Assembly: GCA_030146155.1 (NCBI GenBank)
Contig: JASLCF010000196.1
Location: 1 to 5,320, forward strand
From: Savagea sp.
Lineage (GTDB): Bacteria; Bacillota; Bacilli; Bacillales_A; Planococcaceae
DNA length: 5,320 nt
Reading direction: 5' to 3'
The position numbers were made by a program, and so were the translations under genes. This document shows positions 1 to 5,320 of the stretch, one piece after another (position 1 is the first letter of the stretch; every line of letters begins with the position of its first letter). The notes beneath the pieces were generated by a model that saw only the letters and a program-made list of their open reading frames with translations, was not told the origin of the DNA and did no database searches.

Positions 1-608
1 TCATCAGGTGCTGACTCGAATAATTCCTCATTTAAATTTTGAACAAAGTCTTGTCCGTAAGCACCAACTAATAATTGTAAAAAAGCTATTACATATCTTC
101 GCAGATCGGCACAATTAGGTTTTGAACGAATAATCTCTAAAGCGGCTGAGTAGTATTCAGTTCCAAATAGTTTCACATCTTTGGTCAATTTTTCATTAAT
201 TTTGATATCGTGCTCATATAAGACTTCACCGATATCTTTATCCATCTCATTAGAAAACTTATCTTTAATTAAGCTTGCTTCAATTTCTAATTGCTTACAT
301 GCCCATGTAAATTCATTATCAAAGTCATTTAATTTTTTAATAATTTCACTTCTTTTATATTGAATTGACGACTCAATAATGCTGGTAAACTCATTTTTAC
401 CAAAAGCGAAAATACTTTTCTTCTCATAATCTTGTGGCAACCATGATGTTGCATAAGGACTACGAATATCAATCTTCGATAACTTCTCTCTAAATTTCTT
501 TTTATATGGTGTAGCATCTTGTCGAAATAAATCAATTGCAAACTTTCCACCACTTGGAAGTCCATAACCGATCTCTGCGCCAGCCCCAAAAAACAATCCT
601 ACTTTCAT
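1..608 (-). CDS. Partial gene (3' end beyond left edge): putative SIR2-like / nucleotide-binding accessory protein
   Basis: Reading the minus strand from the ATG at 608-606, the frame stays open for 202 complete codons and leaves the window without a stop, so only the N-terminal part is present. A purine-rich Shine-Dalgarno (AGGGGGG, 615-621) lies 6 nt upstream. The protein opens MKVGLFFGAGAEIGYGLPSG: a short hydrophobic beta strand, a glycine-rich GAGAE loop (residues 8-12), then GLPSGG (16-21) and a helix. This pattern resembles the N-terminal NAD-binding loop of SIR2-like proteins (GAGxS followed by G-[IL]-P), with Glu where Ser is usual. The remainder is charged and helical, rich in Lys and Glu, with no transmembrane segment. 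The catalytic Asn/Asp/His residues of SIR2 NADases cannot be checked in the visible part. It follows the membrane-protein gene after 24 nt on the same strand, so it is probably the last or next-to-last gene of this operon. The coding region is real; the family assignment is tentative, and another Rossmann-like family is possible. Confidence 0.8.
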   Translation of the reverse strand, partial: MKVGLFFGAGAEIGYGLPSGGKFAIDLFRQDATPYKKKFREKLSKIDIRSPYATSWLPQDYEKKSIFAFGKNEFTSIIESSIQYKRSEIIKKLNDFDNEFTWACKQLEIEASLIKDKFSNEMDKDIGEVLYEHDIKINEKLTKDVKLFGTEYYSAALEIIRSKPNCADLRRYVIAFLQLLVGAYGQDFVQNLNEELFESAPD

Positions 609-614
609 GTTATT

Positions 615-621
615 CCCCCCT
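615..621 (-). promoter_or_regulatory. Ribosome binding site of the putative SIR2-like gene
   Basis: On the minus strand this reads AGGGGGG, 6 nt before the ATG at 608. It is the only strong start signal in the 24-nt gap between the two accessory genes and fixes the start of the left-edge gene. Confidence 0.6.
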
Positions 622-632
622 AATTAATATAT

Positions 633-1868
633 TTAGTTCTTAGATGTTTTCGAAATCAATCCAGCCATACCTTCTACTCCTGGCATTGTTGGCCCAGATT
701 CTGAAGCCAAAAGCCCTGTTTCTGCACGGCTGAATAAAGCTTGTAAAATAATTTTCCTCGACTCTTCATCCGCATGAGTTTCATTACTTAATGCTAAATA
801 TACATATGTCAATTGTTGCCGCTCTTCTGCATCACGTTGAAGATGAAATGAACTAAATGCTAAGCGAGACAACATTCTGATTATGAACACAAATGCAGAA
901 ATAATAACAGCTAAAAGTACGGTACCTTGGAGGCTATGTAATGAAAATGTCATTTCTTGCCCATTAAGCCAGTGTGTAAACAGATATGTAAAATACACAA
1001 CACCTCCACTCAGTACTACAGCAAGAATTATTGACCATGTTACTCCCTGAAATCTTAAGCTCTTTGCCCGATCTTCCCAGTATTTTGCTGGCTTTTCCAA
1101 TCTCAGTTTTTCAACATAAAGTTCTTCTAACTCTTTATGACGATTTATCGCATGATCTGTCATTTGATTAAAAAAGGTAGAATGATCTGCAATGGTTGAA
1201 TCAGAACGATTTCTGCACTCAGCAAACCAATCATTGAACTCGCTCTGAGAGTTTTTATTCCAAGTCAAATAGTCCTTTCGAAATTCTTCAAAATTAGAAA
1301 CTTGTTTATTACGTTCCTCTTCAAGATCATGTCTGAGAGTAGAAAATGCTTTTTTCTCAGCATATCGTCGTTTAACTATTTGACTTTGATCTTGTAATAA
1401 AAATTCATAGGCCATTATATTGCCAATAAAAGTTGGCAAAGAAGTTCTACTATTCTGAAATGTAATCACTTTGGTCGTTATCGCATTCCAAAATGCTTTG
1501 CCAGATTCTTCAGAATACCTATATGCGTCTAATAAGGATTCAGTGCACGAATTACCTCTGTATAGCCAATGCTGATTCATCCAACTGAGAAATTGGTCTT
1601 TAGTATGATTAAAATTTTGTTTATGTTGTTGAATATTATTGGGTTGGGGACTTTGCGAAACTAACTCTTCAAAACTTTCTAATGCAACTAAAAAATTCTC
1701 AATTTGTTGTGAGTAAGAGTTAAAAGGGGATGATAAATTTTTCCCTAAATTGCTTTTCTGTTCCAGCCAATATTTTTTTTCAGCGTCAAAAAAAGTTTTA
1801 ATCTCTTCTAACGTCGCTAAATCAAATGATTGCCCTAACCGATCCCTAATATTTAAATTAATCTCCAT
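633..1868 (-). CDS. Accessory membrane protein with C-terminal two-helix hairpin, DUF6161-like
   Basis: About 411 residues, not a canonical R-M subunit. The N-terminal two thirds are soluble, charged and mostly helical: a start with IRDRLGQSFDL (7-17), then EEIKTFF and a Trp-rich helical region, with likely coiled coil at about 165-265. Two hydrophobic helices follow at roughly 277-299 and 312-334, separated by a short loop, so the long N-terminal and the C-terminal parts should face the same (probably cytoplasmic) side. After the hairpin come HLQRDAEERQQL (342-353), YLALSNE, ALFSRAETGL (377-386) and GPTMPGVEGM near the end, a tail that resembles what I remember of DUF6161 proteins. No signal peptide or catalytic motif is evident. 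An in-frame GTG at 1889 would add 7 residues inside hsdS; I prefer the ATG at 1868 because AAGGTGG (1878-1884) lies 9 nt before it and it begins 1 nt after the hsdS stop. Function is unknown; the context suggests a defence accessory acting at the inner membrane. Confidence 0.85.
   Translation of the reverse strand: MEINLNIRDRLGQSFDLATLEEIKTFFDAEKKYWLEQKSNLGKNLSSPFNSYSQQIENFLVALESFEELVSQSPQPNNIQQHKQNFNHTKDQFLSWMNQHWLYRGNSCTESLLDAYRYSEESGKAFWNAITTKVITFQNSRTSLPTFIGNIMAYEFLLQDQSQIVKRRYAEKKAFSTLRHDLEEERNKQVSNFEEFRKDYLTWNKNSQSEFNDWFAECRNRSDSTIADHSTFFNQMTDHAINRHKELEELYVEKLRLEKPAKYWEDRAKSLRFQGVTWSIILAVVLSGGVVYFTYLFTHWLNGQEMTFSLHSLQGTVLLAVIISAFVFIIRMLSRLAFSSFHLQRDAEERQQLTYVYLALSNETHADEESRKIILQALFSRAETGLLASESGPTMPGVEGMAGLISKTSKN
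867..1040 (-). other. Transmembrane hairpin (two helices) of the DUF6161-like protein
   Basis: The translation shows two stretches of about 23 mostly hydrophobic residues: TWSIILAVVLSGGVVYFTYL with flanking residues, and QGTVLLAVIISAFVFIIRML. They are separated by a polar loop of about 12 residues (NGQEMTF...). Arg residues precede the first helix (WEDRAKSLRF) and follow the second (RMLSR), which by the positive-inside rule puts both ends in the cytoplasm. Boundaries are by eye. Confidence 0.75.
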
Positions 1869-1869
1869 A

Positions 1870-3096
1870 TCAAGCCACCACCTTGACACGTTTTTTACCT
1901 GTCAACAGTTGTTGCATAAGTGCTTTTTTCTCTTTCTTTAAGCAAGCTAGTTTTTCCTGTAATGTCTTAATTTCTTGATCTGCACTACTTAATACAGATG
2001 CAATTTTTTGTTGTTCAACATAACTTGGTACAAGAACGTTTAAAGAGAAAAAATCACTAGGTTTTACGTTTAGCAAACCATGAGCACGTCCACCTTCATG
2101 TGCTATTTGTGATAATCCTTTATTTAAAAGTCCTGATTCAAAATAATGCTCCCAAAAGTCACTATGAGAGTCATTCTGATTTGATATTTCAAAACATATA
2201 TATAAAGTTGTTACTACTCCGTTATCATACTTATTTAGACGTTTTATCGCCCCCATAGGATAACCATTGGAATAACTTTTGTTATATGCAAACTGTCCTT
2301 TTTGAAGCAGGAAGTAATCATCAAGAATGTCCGAAGCCACGGTTTTCTTGAAAAAATCTTCTTGTCTAACTAAACCATTTTGTGCAGAAATAGTTACTAC
2401 ATTAGTACTTTTCCCATTATTTTTTAACGTCACCCTTTCAAAAAAATCGGAAAGTTTTGCTTGATTCCATTTCTCAGTAAATTTAATCCCATTCTCATCA
2501 AGCAAACGCTTCTTATCTGTCAGCAACTGTTGCACCAAAGCTTTTTTCTGCTGTTGGCTTTTTTCAAGTAATTTTTCAGTAGTCGAAATTGCTTGATCCC
2601 AAGTGAAAAGGATTTGGGCGATCTTATTTTGCTCTGTATAAGGAGGACTTAATACTTTAACTTTTCTCAATTCTTCAAGAGAAATTTCTTTAAAAGTACT
2701 ACCCTTGCTCAGAGCATTAATTCGATTAAGGAGTTTCTCTGATTGAAGTTGGTAATAATAAAATAGATTACAATGATTATTACCCACCGAAATACGAGCA
2801 GTTCCTTGAGTTAGGTTAGCCTCTGATAAAGTTTCAGGAACAATAGCAGACTCTCCGATATTCCCTCGAAGCGAAAATACTATATCTCCAGGATGAACTG
2901 CTGATCTACGATATTTATAATGTATTTCTTTGCTTGTACATTGCAATTTTTTAGGAGTAATGATTCCCTTGACATCAGAACTCTTGATATATGGAATACC
3001 ACCTTCAACATGAGGACCAGCTTGTACAATCCCATATGAAATTTTTTCTTTTACAATCTCAGCAAGTGAGTTTTCAACCCATCCATTAGGCACCAT
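1870..3096 (-). CDS. hsdS: Type I restriction-modification specificity subunit (full length, two TRDs)
   Basis: 408 residues, normal HsdS length. HsdS recognises the two halves of a bipartite DNA target and holds two HsdM (and, when present, HsdR) subunits in the cytoplasm. The architecture is classic: TRD1 at about 1-150 (includes GGIPYIKSSDVKG and SLRGNIGESAI), a central conserved helix at about 154-200 (EQNKIAQIL ... KKALVQQLLTDKKRL), TRD2 at about 205-355, and a C-terminal conserved helix at 360-405 (EQQKIASVL ... KKALMQQLLTGKKRV). The two helices are clear repeats of each other and set the spacing between the half-sites. The ATG at 3096 overlaps the hsdM end by 11 nt and has a good Shine-Dalgarno (GAGGAG) 7 nt upstream. 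The gene is noticeably more AT-rich than hsdM (27-37% GC on sampled lines). No frameshift or truncation is seen. The target sequence cannot be predicted from this alone. Confidence 0.95.
   Translation of the reverse strand: MVPNGWVENSLAEIVKEKISYGIVQAGPHVEGGIPYIKSSDVKGIITPKKLQCTSKEIHYKYRRSAVHPGDIVFSLRGNIGESAIVPETLSEANLTQGTARISVGNNHCNLFYYYQLQSEKLLNRINALSKGSTFKEISLEELRKVKVLSPPYTEQNKIAQILFTWDQAISTTEKLLEKSQQQKKALVQQLLTDKKRLLDENGIKFTEKWNQAKLSDFFERVTLKNNGKSTNVVTISAQNGLVRQEDFFKKTVASDILDDYFLLQKGQFAYNKSYSNGYPMGAIKRLNKYDNGVVTTLYICFEISNQNDSHSDFWEHYFESGLLNKGLSQIAHEGGRAHGLLNVKPSDFFSLNVLVPSYVEQQKIASVLSSADQEIKTLQEKLACLKKEKKALMQQLLTGKKRVKVVA
1878..1884 (-). promoter_or_regulatory. Ribosome binding site deciding the start of the DUF6161-like gene
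   Basis: The minus strand reads AAGGTGG inside the last codons of hsdS, 9 nt before the ATG at 1868. It supports that ATG over the GTG at 1889 and suggests translational coupling to hsdS, whose TGA (1870-1872) lies between the site and the ATG. Confidence 0.55.
1885..2019 (-). repeat. C-terminal conserved region of hsdS (repeat copy 2)
   Basis: This encodes residues about 360-404 (EQQKIASVLSSADQEIKTLQ... KKALMQQLLTGKKRV). It parallels the central region at 2497-2637 in sequence and length, as expected for the pseudo-two-fold HsdS. By eye the DNA of the KKAL-QQLLT-KKR core is only about 70% identical between copies, so this is an ancient protein-level repeat and not a recent duplication. Confidence 0.75.
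2497..2637 (-). repeat. Central conserved region of hsdS (repeat copy 1)
   Basis: This encodes residues about 154-200 (EQNKIAQILFTWDQAISTTE ... KKALVQQLLTDKKRL), the long helix between TRD1 and TRD2. Its partner is the C-terminal helix encoded at 1885-2019. Such conserved helices are the usual joints at which TRDs are exchanged between HsdS genes. Confidence 0.75.
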
Positions 3097-4609
3097 AACC
3101 CAGCTCCTCTAAATACTTCACCATCTGAACTTCAAGCTCAGCAAGTTGAGTCTTTAACTGCTCACGCTCAGCACGTACAGCAACTAAATCAATCTCTACT
3201 TCCTCTTCAAAAGTATCCACATAACGAGGAATATTCAGGTTGTAATCGTTGTCTTTGACTTCCTGTAAAGTCGCTAAATACGCATACTTATCTACACTCT
3301 CACGAGCACGATAGGTTTCAACAATCTTGGCAATATTCTCTTCGGTTAAATTGTTTTGGTTTTTACCTGACTTAAACTCACGGCTCGCATCAATAAACAA
3401 AACTGAATCATCAGACTTCTGCTTTTTGAAAATTAAAATCGCAGCAGGAATGCCTGTACCGTAGAACAGCTTTTCAGGCAAACCAATTACCGCATCTAAT
3501 AAGTTTTCTTCAATCAACTGTTGACGAATCTTCCCTTCCGAAGCACCACGGAATAACACACCATGCGGCACAACAACACCCATACGACCTGTACTTGGCT
3601 TTAATGTCTCAATCATGTGAGAGATAAAGGCATAATCACCTTTGGTCTTTGGCGGCACACCACGACGGAAACGGTCAAACTTATCATTTTCAGCTACATC
3701 ATGACCCCATTTGTCTAATGAGAATGGCGGGTTTGCAGTAACAATATCAAACAGCATAAGGTCGCCATTTTTATCCAACAACTTTGGATTACGAATGGTA
3801 TCGCCCCACTCAATTTTGTGGTTGTCTTCACCATGTAGAAACATGTTCATCTTCGCCAATGACCACGTTGAACCAATGGCTTCTTGTCCGTACAGTGCAT
3901 ATTCTTTACTGTTGTGATTGCTCACCACCTTACGACCACACTTCATCAACAGTGAGCCAGAACCACATGCAGGGTCACAAATACTGTCGCCTTTCTGTGG
4001 GTCAAGTAATTCAGCGATCAAGTCCGATACTTCAGGCGGTGTATAGAATTCACCTGCTTTTTGACCACCATTTGCAGCAAAGTTTTTGATTAAAAACTCA
4101 TAACCATTACCAATAACATCGAGCGAACCAACACGGCTTGGTTTGAGATCCAAATCCGCAGATGCAAACACCTCTAATAAGTCTTTAAGAATAGTATTCT
4201 TTTGCTTTTCTTCACCCAATTTATCAGTGTTGAATGTAATATCTTGGAAGACACTTTTACCTGCGTCTTTAAGTTTCGTACCGTTAGCTTCTTCTAGCTC
4301 ATGCAAAGCCATATCAATACGTTCACCATTACCTGCTTCATAACGATGCTCGTATAAGTGATAGAAACTAGATTCGCGAGGCAGTACAAAACGCTCAGTT
4401 TTCATCATTTCTTCGATGAGTTCAGGCTCATCACCATATTCTTCCTTATATTTATCATAATGATCTTGCCATACATCAGAGATATACTTTAAGAACAACA
4501 TAGTTAAGATGAAGTCTTTATAAGTATCTGCACTGATCGTGCCACGGAATACATCACATGCCGACCAAAGGGCCTTGTTGACGGTATCTTGATTAATTTG
4601 AGTAACCAT
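3086..4609 (-). CDS. hsdM: Type I restriction-modification DNA N6-adenine methyltransferase subunit
   Basis: 507 residues, typical HsdM length. It transfers a methyl group from S-adenosylmethionine to adenine N6 in the target chosen by HsdS, marking self DNA. Domains: an N-terminal helical HsdM domain at about 8-160 (VNKALWSACDVFRG, MLFLKYISDVW), then the N6_Mtase domain with the GEFYTPPEVSDLI segment (187-199), motif I DPACGSGSLL for SAM binding (212-221), the catalytic NPPF motif IV (293-296), and the conserved VVVPHGVLFRG strand-loop (346-355). NIPRYVD lies at 459-465, and a C-terminal helical/coiled segment (about 470-505) should contact HsdS. All catalytic residues look intact. The ATG at 4609 shares one base with the TAA of the upstream short S gene and has AAGGA 8 nt before it. 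GC is clearly higher than in the genes downstream (47-55% on sampled lines). Confidence 0.97.
   Translation of the reverse strand: MVTQINQDTVNKALWSACDVFRGTISADTYKDFILTMLFLKYISDVWQDHYDKYKEEYGDEPELIEEMMKTERFVLPRESSFYHLYEHRYEAGNGERIDMALHELEEANGTKLKDAGKSVFQDITFNTDKLGEEKQKNTILKDLLEVFASADLDLKPSRVGSLDVIGNGYEFLIKNFAANGGQKAGEFYTPPEVSDLIAELLDPQKGDSICDPACGSGSLLMKCGRKVVSNHNSKEYALYGQEAIGSTWSLAKMNMFLHGEDNHKIEWGDTIRNPKLLDKNGDLMLFDIVTANPPFSLDKWGHDVAENDKFDRFRRGVPPKTKGDYAFISHMIETLKPSTGRMGVVVPHGVLFRGASEGKIRQQLIEENLLDAVIGLPEKLFYGTGIPAAILIFKKQKSDDSVLFIDASREFKSGKNQNNLTEENIAKIVETYRARESVDKYAYLATLQEVKDNDYNLNIPRYVDTFEEEVEIDLVAVRAEREQLKTQLAELEVQMVKYLEELGYGA
3104..3109 (-). promoter_or_regulatory. Ribosome binding site of hsdS, inside the hsdM 3' end
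   Basis: The minus strand reads GAGGAG, 7 nt before the ATG at 3096 and within the last hsdM codons. It supports this start and suggests coupled translation of M and S. Confidence 0.65.
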
Positions 4610-5229
4610 TATTTGTTTCCTTGGAGCAGTTGTTGAAACATACCCAGCATCATTTGTTCACGATTTTTAAGTAATTGTTGGGTCAAGATCTGCTCTTGTT
4701 CCCAGATACGGTTTAATTCAATAATTCGTTGCTGAGTCTCAATATGGGGTACTTCAACTTGAAACTGACTGACGGTTGATACACTCAGCATAGGCATCTT
4801 GGAGCCTTGACTCTCTTTGCGTAGCTCATGTTGTACAGCAGGCTGGTTCAAGTACCAACAGAGATATTCAGGCAATACACTTTGTTTAGGTTCAAGAATT
4901 AAAAACTGGCTACTTACAACTAAAGGAAGCGCTTTAGCACGATTCTGACTACCTACAAAAAAGTGTGCCTTCAGGTACTCGCCACGACAGGGTAAAAGCA
5001 CACATTCAGGTGTCACGATTGCATTATCTTTACCTTGCCAATCAATTTGAGGTAGAGCATCGGAATAGAGCGTATAACCACATGTATCCGTTGCGATGCT
5101 ACGAATATCTTTGATCTGCAATACGTGGGCATTGCCTGACTCGACTTCTTCAACCTTTTCCCGGAATGTAAAACCTGTGCGAATCTCTGCAAGATCACTC
5201 AGTTTTACGAATCTCTTTAACTTTGACAT
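4609..5229 (-). CDS. Short HsdS-like protein with a single target recognition domain
   Basis: 206 residues from the ATG at 5229, about half of a normal HsdS. It has one TRD-like domain opening KLSDLAEIRTGFTFR (9-23), then HVLQIKDI, the CLLP-like VLLPCRGEYLKAHFF strand (77-91), EYLCWYLNQPAVQ (121-133) and the TRD-ending QFQVEVPHIETQQRIIEL (155-172). A C-terminal helix with LLKNREQMMLGMFQQLLQG (186-204) echoes the conserved helices of the full HsdS. An in-frame TTG at 5274 would add 15 residues (MSQGWLNTF...); I prefer the ATG because HsdS proteins usually begin just before the KLSDLAEI-type strand, although no strong Shine-Dalgarno precedes either start. The frame is intact and coupled to hsdM by TAATG, so it looks retained and not decaying. 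It could dimerise to make a palindromic S, pair with the full HsdS, or regulate HsdM; none of these is shown by the sequence. Confidence 0.88.
   Translation of the reverse strand: MSKLKRFVKLSDLAEIRTGFTFREKVEEVESGNAHVLQIKDIRSIATDTCGYTLYSDALPQIDWQGKDNAIVTPECVLLPCRGEYLKAHFFVGSQNRAKALPLVVSSQFLILEPKQSVLPEYLCWYLNQPAVQHELRKESQGSKMPMLSVSTVSQFQVEVPHIETQQRIIELNRIWEQEQILTQQLLKNREQMMLGMFQQLLQGNK
4618..4622 (-). promoter_or_regulatory. Ribosome binding site of hsdM
   Basis: The minus strand reads AAGGA, 8 nt before the hsdM ATG and inside the last codons of the short S gene. With the TAATG stop/start overlap at 4607-4611 it indicates translational coupling. Confidence 0.6.
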
Positions 5230-5279
5230 AAATTTATATTCACTTTGAAAGGTATTGAGCCATCCTTGGCTCAAATTAC

Positions 5280-5320
5280 TTACGATGCTTTACCAACAAC
5301 TTGCTTAAGCCAATCGGTTG
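5280..5320 (-). CDS. Possible 3' end of an upstream gene cut by the right edge
   Basis: Only about 40 bases are visible. Two minus-strand frames enter from the edge and stop just before the short S gene. One ends TDWLKQVVGKAS with TAA at 5282-5280. The other ends QPIGLSKLLVKHRK with TAA at 5278-5276. I slightly prefer the first because its codons end more often in A/T, as expected here. Either would place an upstream operon member within about 50 nt of the short S gene. The product is unknown. Confidence 0.35.
   Translation of the reverse strand, partial: TDWLKQVVGKAS

Noticed and set aside
181..363. 60-codon plus-strand ORF at the left
   Set aside because: It is antisense to the open left-edge gene, and its Ser/Leu/Ile-rich translation is what AT-rich Lys/Glu codons give on the opposite strand.
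329..589. 86-codon minus-strand ORF
   Set aside because: It is out of frame with, and fully inside, the longer open frame from 608 to the edge, which has a strong ribosome binding site and a recognisable N-terminal motif. The 86-residue translation looks like a shadow.
621..660. Possible sigma70 promoter before the SIR2-like gene (TATATT as -10)
   Set aside because: No acceptable -35 at 16-18 nt: the best TTGATT is about 22 nt away. AT-rich sequence gives such -10 matches by chance, and the 24-nt gap suggests cotranscription.
1750..1941. 63-codon plus-strand ORF across the hsdS/membrane-gene junction
   Set aside because: It is antisense to two well-supported genes, and its Phe/Ser/Cys-rich translation is typical of a shadow.
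3711..4343. Plus-strand ORFs of 66-101 codons opposite hsdM
   Set aside because: They are antisense shadows of the conserved hsdM coding region, with low-complexity, Cys/Ser/His-rich translations and no sensible start signals.
5013..5198. 61-codon minus-strand ORF inside the short S gene
   Set aside because: It is an alternate frame of a gene with clear TRD-type sequence and has no independent support.
5229..5274. TTG at 5274 as start of the short S protein
   Set aside because: It gives 15 extra residues unlike an HsdS N-terminus and no strong ribosome binding site; the ATG at 5229 begins right before the KLSDLAEI segment. Not excluded.

Overview
The window is one continuous minus-strand operon, read from the right edge to the left, that carries the modification and specificity part of a type I restriction-modification (R-M) system with accessory genes behind it. 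Base composition (roughly 20-37% GC on sampled lines at the left, about 45-55% in the right part), codon choice and protein style suggest an AT-rich gammaproteobacterium, with Moraxellaceae/Acinetobacter as my best guess. That guess is by impression only, because no rRNA or marker gene is present.

Order in the direction of transcription: (1) the last few codons of an upstream gene cut by the right edge (about 5280-5320); (2) a short, single-TRD HsdS-like protein (4609-5229, start possibly 5274); (3) hsdM, the N6-adenine methyltransferase subunit (3086-4609), joined to the previous gene by a 1-nt TAATG overlap; (4) a full-length two-TRD hsdS (1870-3096), overlapping hsdM by 11 nt; (5) a membrane-anchored protein of about 411 residues with a C-terminal two-helix hairpin, resembling the DUF6161-type proteins (633-1868), whose ATG lies 1 nt after the hsdS stop; (6) 24 nt later, a gene open through the left edge (1-608) whose N-terminus carries a glycine-rich GAGAE...GLPSGG motif like the nucleotide-binding loop of SIR2-like proteins.

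HsdM and HsdS should form the sequence-specific methyltransferase core (expected M2S1). The motor/nuclease subunit HsdR is not in the window and would have to lie beyond either edge. The two genes after hsdS are not canonical R-M subunits. They sit where type I loci often carry passenger defence genes (as with the anticodon nuclease PrrC in the EcoprrI locus), so the most interesting reading is a membrane protein plus a possible NAD-binding SIR2-like effector embedded in an R-M operon. That function is inference. Composition drops near the hsdM/hsdS junction, consistent with hsdS and the accessory pair forming a separately exchanged module.

The whole window is essentially coding: no gene-free stretch exceeds about 50 nt, and I saw no tRNA, rRNA, CRISPR array, insertion sequence or convincing terminator. 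The operon promoter is presumably to the right of the window.
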